The notes: generated by a model from the sequence alone, not told the origin. Shown: positions 8,858 through 18,454, counted from the stretch's first letter. The stretch: DNA of 64,000 bases from Chitinophaga filiformis (GCF_021646545.1 NZ_JAKIRP010000001.1:558001-622000); one strand, 5' to 3'. Numbers and translations are program-made.

Positions 8858-10912
8858 TTATTGCTTCATACTTTCTAATTCGCGTTGCATTGCGAACATC
8901 TGGTCACGTAACCTGGCAGCTTCCATAAAGTCGAGGTCTTTTGCCGCCTTCTCCATGTCCTTCCTGATCTTCGTAATTGCTTTCTCCATCTGAGGAATTG
9001 TTTTGGCTACGGTAGCCTCCTGTTTTGCATACCCTACTGCTTCTTCCGCAACAAGTGTTACTTCATCGTGTACTGCGTATGGGGAGTTTTCATCGAATTG
9101 TTTGATTTCCAATACAGCCGTCTGTCCGAGGATCTGTTCCTTACTTTTCAACACCGTTCTTGGTGTGATGTTATGCTCGATATTATAGGCAATCTGTTTC
9201 TGCCTGCGGCGGTCAGTTTCATCGATAGTACGCTGCATACTGTCTGTTATCTTATCTGCGTAAAAGATAACAAGCCCTTCTACGTTACGTGCAGCACGAC
9301 CCGCTGTCTGTGTCAGCGAGCGCTCGTCCCTCAGAAAGCCTTCCTTATCGGCATCCAAAATCGCCACGAGTGTCACCTCCGGCAGGTCAAGGCCCTCACG
9401 CAACAGGTTTACCCCCACGAGCACGTTGATATTACCCAGACGCAGGTCTCTTAATATTTCTATACGCTCCAGGGTATCCACCTCAGAGTGAATGTAGCGG
9501 GACTTAATATTAATACGATGCAGGTACTTGTCCATTTCCTCCGCCATCCGTTTGGTAAGGGTGGTTACCAGTACACGGCCGCCTTTGGCAACACGTTTGT
9601 CTATTTCTTCCAACAGGTCGTCCACCTGGTTCACGCTTGGCCTTACTTCGATAGGCGGCTCCAGCAGTCCTGTAGGACGCACCACCTGTTCTACTACCAC
9701 ACCTTCCGTCTGTCTTAGCTCATATTCACCCGGAGTAGCGCTGACAAAGATGGCCTGGTTCACCAGGTTCTCAAATTCGTAGAAGTTCAGCGGCCGGTTG
9801 TCCATCGCCGAGGGCAAACGGAAACCGTAGTCAACCAGGGTCAGCTTACGGGACCTGTCTCCACCGTACATACCTCCGATCTGGGGAATCGTTACGTGGC
9901 TCTCATCTATCACCAACAGGTAATCTTTTGGGAAATAGTCCAGCAGACAGAAAGGACGGGTACCAGGTGCACGACGGTCCAGAAAGCGGGAGTAGTTTTC
10001 AATACCACTGCAATAGCCCAGTTCCCTGATCATCTCCAGGTCATAATTCACTCTCTCAGAAAGACGTTGTGCCTCCAGGTGTTTTCCGATAGACCGGAAA
10101 TATTCCACCTGGGCCAGCAGTTCATCCTGAATTTCAAAAATGATCTGGGCCATCATGTCCTTTGGCGCCAGGTAGAGGTTGGCGGGGAAGATAGCCGCAT
10201 TCTCCATGGTACCGATACGTTTGCCGTTCTGTACATCAAAACTTTCGATCTCCTCGATCTCGTCGCCAAAGAAAGTAATACGGTAACCGAAGTCTACATA
10301 AGGCAGGTTAATATCCACCGTATCGCCCTGAACGCGGAAATTACCCCTGTTGAAGTCGCCGGTAGTACGGGTATATAAGGAATTGACCAGTCCATGCAAT
10401 ACTGTATTGCGGGCAATGGTCTGTCCCCTGTGCAGACGGATGATACCATTTTCATAATCCGTCGGGTTACCCATACCATAGATACAGGACACGCTCGCTA
10501 CAACTATTATATCTCTTCGTCCGGACAAGAGGCTGGTCGTTGCCCGCAATCTGAGCTTATCCAGCTCCTCGTTGATGGACAGATCCTTTTCAATATAAGT
10601 ATCGCTCACCGGCATATAAGCCTCTGGCTGGTAGTAGTCGTAGTAAGACACAAAGTATTCCACGGCATTATCCGGGAAGAACTGACGGAACTCTCCGTAC
10701 AGCTGCGCCACGAGTGTTTTATTGTGGGTCAGCACCAGGGTGGGGCGCTGTACCTGCTGGATAACATTAGCGACAGTGAAGGTTTTTCCTGATCCTGTTA
10801 CCCCCAGTAATGTCTGGGCAGGCGCCCCATCCTGTAATCCTTCTACTAATTGTCGGATGGCTTCCGGTTGATCGCCTGCAGGGGCATATGGTGCATTTAT
10901 CTTAAAGGGCAT
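8858..10912 (-). CDS. uvrB: Excinuclease ABC subunit B
   Basis: The 684-residue protein is the damage-verifying helicase of nucleotide excision repair and works with UvrA and UvrC in the cytoplasm. Walker A is GVTGSGKTFT near the N-terminus, the damage-wedging beta-hairpin is in YYDYYQPEAYMPVSDTYI, Walker B is LLVIDESH, and helicase motif VI is QTAGRAARN. The C-terminal UVR coiled coil (IRKDMEKAAKDLDFMEAARL), which contacts UvrC, is intact. Length is normal. A TACATTTG -7-like element at 10940-10933 lies 20 nt before the ATG, but no good -33 element is seen. UvrA and UvrC are not in the window. Confidence 0.98.
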   Translation of the reverse strand: MPFKINAPYAPAGDQPEAIRQLVEGLQDGAPAQTLLGVTGSGKTFTVANVIQQVQRPTLVLTHNKTLVAQLYGEFRQFFPDNAVEYFVSYYDYYQPEAYMPVSDTYIEKDLSINEELDKLRLRATTSLLSGRRDIIVVASVSCIYGMGNPTDYENGIIRLHRGQTIARNTVLHGLVNSLYTRTTGDFNRGNFRVQGDTVDINLPYVDFGYRITFFGDEIEEIESFDVQNGKRIGTMENAAIFPANLYLAPKDMMAQIIFEIQDELLAQVEYFRSIGKHLEAQRLSERVNYDLEMIRELGYCSGIENYSRFLDRRAPGTRPFCLLDYFPKDYLLVIDESHVTIPQIGGMYGGDRSRKLTLVDYGFRLPSAMDNRPLNFYEFENLVNQAIFVSATPGEYELRQTEGVVVEQVVRPTGLLEPPIEVRPSVNQVDDLLEEIDKRVAKGGRVLVTTLTKRMAEEMDKYLHRINIKSRYIHSEVDTLERIEILRDLRLGNINVLVGVNLLREGLDLPEVTLVAILDADKEGFLRDERSLTQTAGRAARNVEGLVIFYADKITDSMQRTIDETDRRRQKQIAYNIEHNITPRTVLKSKEQILGQTAVLEIKQFDENSPYAVHDEVTLVAEEAVGYAKQEATVAKTIPQMEKAITKIRKDMEKAAKDLDFMEAARLRDQMFAMQRELESMKQ

Positions 10913-11025
10913 ATTCTAAATTATAGCGTTATCAAATGTACAAATTAATAGACAGTGCTTTTTCATTTGAAAAATCTGGCCCACCTTTACGCACTTAATA
11001 AGACTTATTAACCACCTCATGCATT

Positions 11026-11823
11026 ATGCTTAAAAAACTCTACCATGTTCTAATGGGTATGCTATTGCTGTTGCCCATGTCAGGCTTTGCCTGGGGCGTT
11101 ACCGGCCACCGTGTGGTAGCCGAGATCGCCAGCCGTCATTTAAGTCCGCAGGCGCGGAAAGCCATCTATGCCATCCTTGGCCCTCAAAGCATGGCGATGG
11201 TAGCCAACTGGCCTGATTTTATCAAGTCAGACACCACGCACCGGTATGATCATACTTCTCCCTGGCACTACCTGGATTTCCCTGCTAACTGTACACGCCA
11301 ACAATTTGACGAGGTAATAAAGGCACATGCTACAGGAAACAACCTGTATGCACAAACTAATGCGCTGATCCAAAAACTAAAAGATCCGGCCACTTCGAAA
11401 GAAGACAAAGTATTTGCACTGAGTTTCCTTATCCACATGATCGGAGACATGCATCAGCCATTGCATGCAGGCCGCGATGAGGACCAGGGGGGTAATAAGA
11501 TCCAGGTAATGTGGTTTGACAAGCCTACCAACCTGCACAGGGTATGGGATGAACACCTCATTGAATTCCAGCAGCTCAGTTATACAGAATATACACAGGC
11601 ACTGGATACCGCTACCGTTGCCACTGTAAGAAAAATACAGAGTGGTACTGTAGCCGACTGGATGTTTGAATCTAATCAACTGTCAGGCAAAGTATATTCA
11701 TTGACGCATGCCAATGATAAACTGAGCTACCGTTATAATTTCTGGTTTGTCAGCGACCTGAATAACCAGCTGTTGAAAGGAGGGTTGAGACTTGCGGCTA
11801 TTCTGAATCAGATTTACAAATAG
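11026..11823 (+). CDS. S1/P1-type zinc nuclease, exported
   Basis: The 265-residue protein belongs to the phospholipase C/P1 nuclease family, which degrades single-stranded DNA and RNA using three zinc ions. The signal peptide ends at GFA, leaving Trp23 as the mature N-terminus; in this family the N-terminal Trp coordinates zinc. Other metal ligands are in WGVTGHRVVAEIA, HYLDFP, HMIGDMHQPLHAG and NLHRVWDEHL. The protein is probably periplasmic or extracellular and used to scavenge nucleotides. It is a single gene ending at a terminator shared with the convergent kinase gene. Confidence 0.93.
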   Translation: MLKKLYHVLMGMLLLLPMSGFAWGVTGHRVVAEIASRHLSPQARKAIYAILGPQSMAMVANWPDFIKSDTTHRYDHTSPWHYLDFPANCTRQQFDEVIKAHATGNNLYAQTNALIQKLKDPATSKEDKVFALSFLIHMIGDMHQPLHAGRDEDQGGNKIQVMWFDKPTNLHRVWDEHLIEFQQLSYTEYTQALDTATVATVRKIQSGTVADWMFESNQLSGKVYSLTHANDKLSYRYNFWFVSDLNNQLLKGGLRLAAILNQIYK

Positions 11824-11846
11824 TAATGGGTTATAGTATAAAAAAG

Positions 11847-11877
11847 AAAAAGCATCAGCCTCCGGGACTGATGCTTT
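11847..11877. terminator. Bidirectional terminator between S1/P1 nuclease and PfkB kinase
   Basis: Stem AAAAGCATCAG / CTGATGCTTTT with a 9-nt loop between two convergent genes. The A- and T-rich ends allow use on both strands. Confidence 0.8.
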
Positions 11878-11896
11878 TCTTTTATAGCGTTTCCGA

Positions 11897-12823
11897 CTAG
11901 ATCAGGTCAATGTCAAAATTTACCAGTTGTACGAACTGCTCGAGGCGGTTACTGATATCCTCTGAAGTGATCTCACGCAGGCGGCCTACCCCAAAGCGCT
12001 CCACACAGAATGACGCCATAGCGGAACCTACGATGATGGCCGTCTTCATGTTCTCAAAGGAGATGTCCTTTGTTTTTGCCAGGTGGCCAATAAAACCACC
12101 AGCGAAGGTATCACCAGCGCCGGTTGGGTCAAATACCTCTTCCAGTGGCAGTGCTGGCGCAAAGAATACATGGTTCTCATGGAACAACAGTGCACCGTGC
12201 TCACCCTTCTTAATGATCAGGTATTTAGGGCCCATGGTTGTCAGTATCGTGCGGGCAGCTTTTACCAGCGATACTTCTCCGGTCAGCTGACGGGCTTCTG
12301 CATCATTTACCAGCAGTACATCTACTTCTTTCAGCACTATTTTAAGATCGTCCATAGCCACTTCCATCCAGAAGTTCATGGTATCCATTACGATCAGTTT
12401 GGGCCTTGTTTTCATCTGTTTGATAACAGACAGCTGCACCTGTGGTGTCAGGTTGCCCAGTATCAGGAATTCGCTTCCCTGGTAAGTGTCGGGTATTACG
12501 GGCTGGAATTCACCCAGTACGTTCAGCTCAGTAGCCAGCGTATCGCGGGTATTCATGTCCATATGATATTTACCGGCCCAGTAGAAGGATTTTTCATCTT
12601 TCTTCACCTGTACCCCATCGAAAGCGACACCTTTGGCACCCAGCGCGTCCAGTTCTTCCTGAGGAAAGTCACCGCCAATTACGGATACCTGGTTGATGGG
12701 CTTTACAAAATTAGAAGCGGCCCATGCAATGAATGTGGCTGAACCACCAATGATCCGGCCTGATTTACCAAAGGGCGTTTCTATATCATCGAACGCCATA
12801 GAACCTACAACAGTTAGCGACAT
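11897..12823 (-). CDS. PfkB-family carbohydrate/nucleoside kinase
   Basis: The 308-residue cytoplasmic kinase is of the ribokinase/PfkB fold. The N-terminus carries the glycine pair region (FGKSGRIIGGSATFIAWAAS) and the C-terminal half holds the anion-hole and catalytic signature DPTGAGDTFAGGF, where the Asp is the catalytic base. The region VDVLLVNDAEARQLTGE is the usual substrate-lid/ATP segment. Substrate is not predictable from sequence; members of this Bacteroidota group are often annotated as sugar kinase or adenosine-kinase-like. A TACATTTG element lies at 12874-12867, overlapping the end of the MATE gene upstream, so it may have its own promoter or be co-transcribed (52 bp gap). Confidence 0.88.
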   Translation of the reverse strand: MSLTVVGSMAFDDIETPFGKSGRIIGGSATFIAWAASNFVKPINQVSVIGGDFPQEELDALGAKGVAFDGVQVKKDEKSFYWAGKYHMDMNTRDTLATELNVLGEFQPVIPDTYQGSEFLILGNLTPQVQLSVIKQMKTRPKLIVMDTMNFWMEVAMDDLKIVLKEVDVLLVNDAEARQLTGEVSLVKAARTILTTMGPKYLIIKKGEHGALLFHENHVFFAPALPLEEVFDPTGAGDTFAGGFIGHLAKTKDISFENMKTAIIVGSAMASFCVERFGVGRLREITSEDISNRLEQFVQLVNFDIDLI

Positions 12824-12875
12824 GCGTATTCTTTTTATTGAGTTTTAGTTAGTTTGCAAAGCAGCGCAAATGTAA

Positions 12876-14288
12876 CTAAACTTTCACCCGCTTCCACCAT
12901 CCTTTTCTGAATATCACAATAGCCGCTACCGCGATACAGGATTCTGCTATGGCTATTGCCCAGAAAACACCAGCTGGCCCCATGTTATAGTTTACTGCCA
13001 GTATCCAGGCCATGGGTATCTGTAACAGCCAGAAGCCTACCAGGTTAATCAGAGTGGGAGTACGCGTATCTCCCGCGCCGTTAAAAGACTGGGACAGCAC
13101 CATACCATAGGCATAAAAGATATACCCTATACTTACCAGCTGCAGGCACTCTGCTGCCTGTAATACAATGGCCGTGTCGCTTGTGAAGATCATTACCACC
13201 GGCCGGGCCGCCAGGAAGAAAAAGATGGATATTGATCCCAGGAACAACATGTTGAAGAACGCGGCCCTCCATACCGATGTTTCCGCCCGGTCGGGCTGGC
13301 CGGCACCCAGGTTCTGTCCCACCAGGGAAGCAGCCGCATTGGCCATACCAAAAGCAGGCAGCAGCGTGAAAATGACAATACGTATTGCAATGGTGTAGCC
13401 AGCTACCGCATCTTCGCCGAAACGGGCAATCAGGCGTACCAGGAATATCCAGCTGACCGTATTAATGAGGAGCTGTGCGGTTCCTCCTGCAGCTATCTTC
13501 AGCAGCTTCCAGATCACGCCTATATCGGGGCGTATATGACGGGCGGTAATACGGATCAGCCCCTTACCTCCGAACAGATAATATAACTGATAACATACGC
13601 CTATGCCACGGCCTATTGTAGTTGCCAGTGCAGCGCCTTTCAGACCCAATGCGGGAATTGGCCCCAGACCATTGATCAGCAAAGGACAGAGCAGGATATT
13701 CAGGATATTCGCTATCCACAATGATCTCATAGCAATAGCAGCATCTCCCGCGCCCCGAAAAATACCGTTGATAAGGAACAGCAACATCACAATAAGATTA
13801 CTTCCCAGCATGATACGCGTATATATATGACCGTTATCGATCACTTCTGCAGAGGCGCCCATCAGTGCAAGCAGATCAGGAGCCAATATGATGCCCGTTA
13901 CAGCAATAGCCATCGCCAGCACCAGGGCTACATACAGTGACTGGACAGCAGTATGTGCGGCTGCATCACTGTCCTTCTCGCCTGTGCGTCGCGCCACCAC
14001 TGCCGTAGCAGCCATACTCAGTCCGAATGCGGCAGTATAGACCAGCGTCATCATAGACTCGGTTAGTCCAACAGTAGTAATGGCATGTTTACCCAGTTTA
14101 CTGACGAAGAAAATATCCACGACTGCAAAAAGTGACTCCATCACCATTTCCAGGATCATAGGTACTGATAATAAAAAAATAGCACGGTTAATATTACCAC
14201 TTGTAAACTCTTTTTCCGTGCCTGATACTGCCATAACAAACAACCGGAATACCTTTCCCAGGCGGGAATTGGCCTGTGTATCTCGCAT
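12876..14288 (-). CDS. MATE-family multidrug/sodium antiporter
   Basis: The 470-residue inner-membrane protein has 12 predicted helices in two related halves. The first half begins INRAIFLLSVPMILEMVME and includes FVSKLGKHAITTVGLTESM. The second half includes LINTVSWIFLVRLIARFG and the QSFNGAGDTRTPT motif typical of MATE proteins. It likely exports cationic drugs or metabolites using a sodium or proton gradient. A 16-bp perfect palindrome 36 bp upstream of the ATG (14325-14340) and a hairpin at 14368-14388 suggest regulation, but no regulator gene is adjacent. Confidence 0.93.
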   Translation of the reverse strand: MRDTQANSRLGKVFRLFVMAVSGTEKEFTSGNINRAIFLLSVPMILEMVMESLFAVVDIFFVSKLGKHAITTVGLTESMMTLVYTAAFGLSMAATAVVARRTGEKDSDAAAHTAVQSLYVALVLAMAIAVTGIILAPDLLALMGASAEVIDNGHIYTRIMLGSNLIVMLLFLINGIFRGAGDAAIAMRSLWIANILNILLCPLLINGLGPIPALGLKGAALATTIGRGIGVCYQLYYLFGGKGLIRITARHIRPDIGVIWKLLKIAAGGTAQLLINTVSWIFLVRLIARFGEDAVAGYTIAIRIVIFTLLPAFGMANAAASLVGQNLGAGQPDRAETSVWRAAFFNMLFLGSISIFFFLAARPVVMIFTSDTAIVLQAAECLQLVSIGYIFYAYGMVLSQSFNGAGDTRTPTLINLVGFWLLQIPMAWILAVNYNMGPAGVFWAIAIAESCIAVAAIVIFRKGWWKRVKV

Positions 14289-14688
14289 ATAGATAAAATT
14301 AAAATAATCAAAAATGAAATTGCCGGTACAGATCTGTACCTGTTAACATCTAAAAGGGGCTGTGGGCATATCCGGAAGTACCGGATATTAAATTACATTT
14401 TCATGGCGCTTCATTTGTAGGCAACAAAGGTAAAATGTTTTTTAATTCGGCTGCTTTTTTTTACTGGGTGTCACAACATATATTCCTTTCCTATAGTTTT
14501 TTACGGGCCTCAAACGCAGTACAGATAAGCAATTCATTGCTTGCCGGAAACACATTAAATAATTTTTCTACAATCACTGTAACTTTTCGAGACCATCTCC
14601 GTTTAACAATTGCATCAGCGCTGAGAAACCAATTTATTGTACTAAATACGGAAACCTATTTCTATTAATTCATAATTAAACGGAAACC
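14289..14688. other. Divergent intergenic region (MATE / lipoprotein)
   Basis: 400 bp between divergent genes. It holds the palindrome at 14325-14340, an 8-bp stem hairpin (ATATCCGG / CCGGATAT, loop AAGTA, 14368-14388) and a T-rich stretch near 14440. A 77-codon frame at 14435-14668 has unusual composition and no recognisable features, and I do not regard it as a gene. I cannot identify the lipoprotein promoter. Confidence 0.55.
14325..14340. promoter_or_regulatory. 16-bp perfect palindrome upstream of the MATE gene
   Basis: GGTACAGATCTGTACC is a perfect dyad 36 bp before the MATE start codon. A possible -7 element TACCTTTG is at 14432-14425, which would place the palindrome in the transcribed leader. 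It is a candidate operator. Confidence 0.45.
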
Positions 14689-15186
14689 ATGCTTACGATT
14701 AAAAAACATGCTCTGAAAGTGGGAGCATTAGCCCTTGCTATGGGTATTACTTTTGCAGCTTGCAGCGATGATGATGAACCTGTAAAACCGAACACACGTT
14801 CTAAAGAATACAAGCTGACCAAGAGCGCGACAGATGCTACTCAGGTAGGTACTGTTAAGCTGACTGAAAATGCTGATAGCAGCGTAAACCTGTCTATCAC
14901 GCTGAAGGCTTCTACCAAAGACACTAAACATCCGTTCTACCTGATCGGTGGTTCTGTTGCTACTCCAACCATCGATACCCTGTTGAAAGACACTATTCCG
15001 GGTAATGGTGCTGAAGCAACAAAAGTGATCTGGAACAAAGTTAAGACCGTTGTTGTAAATGGACAGACACGTAAGTTTAACTATGATAGCGCACTGAAAA
15101 TAAGCGCATTCTCTAAAGTTTACTTCAAAGCTGGCAAAGACAGCGTTATAGCTATCGGTAACATCCTGAAAAGCAGCGCACAGTAA
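14689..15186 (+). CDS. Small lipoprotein of unknown function
   Basis: The 165-residue protein has a lipoprotein signal peptide with lipobox FAAC followed by an acidic SDDDE run, the usual surface-export context in Bacteroidota. The mature part is beta-rich (for example VGTVKLTENADSSVNLSITL) with many Thr, Lys and Ser, and it ends VIAIGNILKSSAQ. I do not recognise the family with certainty. It resembles short beta-sandwich lipoproteins that are common in Chitinophagaceae. It is a single gene with its own terminator. Confidence 0.75.
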   Translation: MLTIKKHALKVGALALAMGITFAACSDDDEPVKPNTRSKEYKLTKSATDATQVGTVKLTENADSSVNLSITLKASTKDTKHPFYLIGGSVATPTIDTLLKDTIPGNGAEATKVIWNKVKTVVVNGQTRKFNYDSALKISAFSKVYFKAGKDSVIAIGNILKSSAQ

Positions 15187-15243
15187 TTTCTGATGGCAAT
15201 TATCTGATAGAGAATATCAGGAGACTGCAGGGTAAAAAAGAGT

Positions 15244-15273
15244 AATAATGGCCGGAAATTTCCGGCCATTATT
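15244..15273. terminator. 30-bp perfect palindrome, bidirectional terminator
   Basis: Arms AATAATGGCCGGAAA and TTTCCGGCCATTATT form a 15-bp dyad between the convergent lipoprotein and OmpA-family genes, 58 nt after the lipoprotein stop. Its position and GC-rich core with T-rich end fit a terminator better than an operator. Confidence 0.7.
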
Positions 15274-15355
15274 GTGATGGTCTTCGCTAGTCATTAGGAT
15301 ATGGCTCCAACCCGTAGGTCAGAGAACCTACTTTATAAAGAAATTGCCGTTCCTG

Positions 15356-17374
15356 TTAGTCTGCCAACTGGGTTACACGCAACACTTTAAATTCTGTTCT
15401 TCTGTTCAGCTGTCTGCCGTCCGGATTATCCTTTCCATTCGACATTTCGTTAGGTGCGATAGGCCTTGTCTCACCGTATCCTTTAGCGATCATACGATCG
15501 CTAGAGATACCTTTGCTTATCAGGTAATCTACGCAGGACTGCGCCCTTTTCTGAGACAGTTTAATGTTATACGCATCCTTACCCTTACTATCCGTATGTG
15601 CACTCATTTCAATGATGATGTTCGGGTTATCCTGCATGATAGCGACCACTGTGTCAAGTACTATCAGTGACTGCGAACGTAAGGTTGCCTTATCGAAGTC
15701 ATAATAAATATCCTTCAGGATAATGGGCTTTCCTATTTCATAACGCTTGAGACACGTATTTGGATTATACAAAGAGTCAATTTTTGTTAAATCGTCTGTA
15801 TTTGCATAAATGGCCTTTGAGAAATAGTTCTCTTTTTCCGCCATGATCTTATAATGTTTCAACGGCTCTACTTCAAACCTGTAACGTCCGGTCTCATCCA
15901 ATGTAACCTGCTGCAATACACGCTGTAATATAGTATCCAGCAATGTGATCTTGGCGCCTGTAAGTGGCATATTATTATCACAATCCAGTACTAATCCATT
16001 GATGGTTTTGGATATCTTTTTTATAGCGAACACTTCCAGACAGCAAACAGATTCCCTATCCGAACTGATGTACCCGGCAGCCAACGGATGCTCATTATCA
16101 ACCGCCGAATAGTAAACATCATCCTTGGGGGAGTTCAGCGGAATGCCCATGTTTTTTGGAACGCTCCAGCTGCTGAAGTCGCCCTCGGCCACAAAGAAAT
16201 CCAGTCCACCCAGTCCGATCCTTCCGTCAGTACTGAACAACAGGGCCTTTTTTTCAGTATCATAAAAAGGCGCTTGTTCCTCATCACGGGTATTGATATT
16301 GGTGCCCATGTTCTTAGCGGGGCCGGCAACACCCTTGTCAAGCGGACAATACCACAGATCATTTTTCCCCATTCCACCCGGCCTGTTGGATGCAAACAGC
16401 AGGAATTTCCCGTCTGCAGTCACGAACGGCTGCATTGCGCTATATCCCTGCACGTTCACATTTGGCCCCATGAGTTTGGGCTCATCCCATTTGCCGGCAT
16501 TCCGGGCACTTGTGTAAATAGCAGCCGCCTTTACCCCGTTTTTGGTCGTCCAGCGGGTCAGATAAAGCGTATTTCCGTCAGGACTGACAGTGGCAGCCCC
16601 CTGATCTACACCCTTCTCTTCGGGAATACTAACCGGCTGACTATTACGAAAGTCAACGCCCTTTCCGCGGGCAATGAACAGATTGTTGATGTAAGGATTA
16701 GCTTTCTTTGATTTCTTCTCTTTCTCCAGCTCGCTACTGTCGGGACGGGAAGATGTATATAGCAGCAGGTCCTTTCCCAACATAGCAGGAGCGTAGTTTG
16801 CGCCCCCTTCATTTACATCTCCTGACAATTTGCCAATCGTATATAGCGGCAGGCGATTTTCCTCGCCGATCGCAAATTCACAACAAGCTATCTCGAGGTT
16901 AGTACGGGTACTGAATTCGTCTATCTTATTATACTCCTGTTTAAATTTTGTGAACTGCTCCAATGCGATACTATACTTTCCATTTGCACGCAGGCTCACA
17001 CCATACCAGAAACGGGCAAGCGGAAAGAGCGTGTTATTGTTGAAGCCCACTACCTGCTCATAATATTTTTCTGCGTTACCATAGTCGTAGTAATTTCGGT
17101 AAGATTCTGCCAGGCGATATATCACCAGTTCGTAATCTTTGAGCTTACCGGACTCCTTACCGCTCCGCAGCTCAACAGTGTAAGGCAGGATCTTGCCGGG
17201 TTTTATTTTAAAAGTAGCAAGGGCTTTGTTGTAATACTGTGCGGCGGAGTAGTAATCCTTTGCCTCGAAGTAAATATCACCGGTTCTTTTATAGTCGTAT
17301 ACATACTGGGCCTTTGAGGAGCTAACAATCCATAATAATGCGATAGCCAGCCAATAGCGTACATGTTGTTTCAT
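15356..17374 (-). CDS. OmpA-family protein with TPR, WD40-like and carboxypeptidase-regulatory domains (PorE/SprF-partner type)
   Basis: From the ATG at 17374 (signal peptide MKQHVRYWLAIALLWIVSSS) the protein has 672 residues; an upstream in-frame ATG at 17407 would overlap porP and precedes a poor signal. N-terminal TPRs (about 20-160) are followed by WD40-like PD40 repeats (about 180-440; SPDGNTLYLT, DGKFLLFASNRPGG). A carboxypeptidase-regulatory-like domain follows (INGLVLDCDNNMPLTGAKI). The C-terminal OmpA peptidoglycan-binding domain contains IYYDFDKATLR and GYGETRPIAPN. This is the layout of PorE-like proteins that anchor T9SS machinery or SprF-type complexes to peptidoglycan. It follows porP by 17 nt and presumably forms one unit with the adhesin. 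Confidence 0.9.
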   Translation of the reverse strand: MKQHVRYWLAIALLWIVSSSKAQYVYDYKRTGDIYFEAKDYYSAAQYYNKALATFKIKPGKILPYTVELRSGKESGKLKDYELVIYRLAESYRNYYDYGNAEKYYEQVVGFNNNTLFPLARFWYGVSLRANGKYSIALEQFTKFKQEYNKIDEFSTRTNLEIACCEFAIGEENRLPLYTIGKLSGDVNEGGANYAPAMLGKDLLLYTSSRPDSSELEKEKKSKKANPYINNLFIARGKGVDFRNSQPVSIPEEKGVDQGAATVSPDGNTLYLTRWTTKNGVKAAAIYTSARNAGKWDEPKLMGPNVNVQGYSAMQPFVTADGKFLLFASNRPGGMGKNDLWYCPLDKGVAGPAKNMGTNINTRDEEQAPFYDTEKKALLFSTDGRIGLGGLDFFVAEGDFSSWSVPKNMGIPLNSPKDDVYYSAVDNEHPLAAGYISSDRESVCCLEVFAIKKISKTINGLVLDCDNNMPLTGAKITLLDTILQRVLQQVTLDETGRYRFEVEPLKHYKIMAEKENYFSKAIYANTDDLTKIDSLYNPNTCLKRYEIGKPIILKDIYYDFDKATLRSQSLIVLDTVVAIMQDNPNIIIEMSAHTDSKGKDAYNIKLSQKRAQSCVDYLISKGISSDRMIAKGYGETRPIAPNEMSNGKDNPDGRQLNRRTEFKVLRVTQLAD

Positions 17375-17391
17375 CCGTGTATGTTTTGTTT

Positions 17392-18402
17392 TTACAGGCG
17401 CGGGCAAAAGAAATTTTCTTCTGAGTAAACTCTCTTTTTCCGGCTTATGAAGGATAAGGATAGTTCAAAGCTATTACTACCGTTGACCAATCGTCTCAGA
17501 CTGGAGGTGTTTACATCATAGCTAAGCCCGAGCACGAAGCTCTTGAAGTGAAAACCCGCAAATGGGATGGCAGAATCGTTGATACGGTAATTAGCACCCA
17601 GCAGGAAATCAAATTCTTCATTCAGGTATGCCTGTCCGTATACACCCACCACGGTTTCATGTGCATTTCCCTGACGCATATGTAACCCATGCGGTGTAAT
17701 ACTGAAGATGTCATTCAATTTAACACGTGTACCGGCATGTACCATATACCTTACCGGCAGCCGCTTATCCTCACCTGTTAAAAACGGATCTGTCGGCCGT
17801 GTAAGATGGCCTGCAGAAAAACCGCCGAAAGGGTTGAACTGATGATTGGGATTGCTGTCAAAGAACATTGCACCCGCGGCGGCGTCAAATACATTGGAAG
17901 ACGTTGTACTGATATTTTCACCACTTGGTTTCGAAGGATCAAAGCCCATCACCGGGTCATACTGGCTACCCAGCTGCCACTTGGCCGGATCTATTTTACG
18001 GTTGATCATGCCCGCCTGGATACCAAATACCAGCTGACTGGTACCTGTTTCACCCAAGCGCACGCCCCGATAAGAAAAACTGGCCATAGCATTGAGATAG
18101 TTGTAACCGGCATCTCCCGCCGACATGTTGATGATGTTCGCACCAACGCCGATATTATTTGGTCCGGCGGCGTCAAAGGATACACCGGTAGTCGAAAACG
18201 GCTTACCAATGTTCACCCATTGGTTGCGATAGTTCGCGCTGACACGGTAGTCGCCATCAACGATACCTGTCAGTGCAGGGTTCAGCCACATAGGATAAGC
18301 GTAGTACTGTGAGAAGTGAGGGTCCACCTGTGCGTTTGCCCATGCAGGCAGCAAAGTGACCAATACCATCCAGACAATGATGCGTATGTTTCTATTCTTC
18401 AT
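17392..18402 (-). CDS. Type IX secretion membrane protein PorP/SprF family
   Basis: The chosen ATG at 18402 gives 336 residues with a signal peptide (MKNRNIRIIVWMVLVTLLPA). An in-frame ATG 15 codons earlier lies within the hairpin region and is less likely. Family marks are the mature start DPHFSQYYAYPMWLNPALTG, YRVSANYRNQW and a C-terminal barrel strand. PorP/SprF proteins are 14-strand-type outer-membrane barrels; SprF paralogues are encoded next to a dedicated giant adhesin and are needed for its delivery to the cell surface. The neighbouring giant adhesin upstream and OmpA-family gene downstream fit that role. Confidence 0.92.
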   Translation of the reverse strand: MKNRNIRIIVWMVLVTLLPAWANAQVDPHFSQYYAYPMWLNPALTGIVDGDYRVSANYRNQWVNIGKPFSTTGVSFDAAGPNNIGVGANIINMSAGDAGYNYLNAMASFSYRGVRLGETGTSQLVFGIQAGMINRKIDPAKWQLGSQYDPVMGFDPSKPSGENISTTSSNVFDAAAGAMFFDSNPNHQFNPFGGFSAGHLTRPTDPFLTGEDKRLPVRYMVHAGTRVKLNDIFSITPHGLHMRQGNAHETVVGVYGQAYLNEEFDFLLGANYRINDSAIPFAGFHFKSFVLGLSYDVNTSSLRRLVNGSNSFELSLSFISRKKRVYSEENFFCPRL

Positions 18403-18428
18403 AAGAAGATTTTTAACTTTTTTGTAAT

Positions 18429-18454
18429 GGCCGGGATGATATGCCATCCCGGCC
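18429..18454 (-). other. GC-rich hairpin between giant adhesin and porP genes
   Basis: Perfect 10-bp stem GGCCGGGATG / CATCCCGGCC with a 6-nt loop. On the minus strand it is followed by an A-rich stretch, not U-rich, so it is not a standard terminator. It could be an RNA processing or stability element that sets the ratio between adhesin and porP messages, or a leaky terminator. Confidence 0.55.

Noticed and set aside
15244-15273. Operator palindrome
   Set aside because: It lies between the 3' ends of two convergent genes, so a terminator is the simpler reading.
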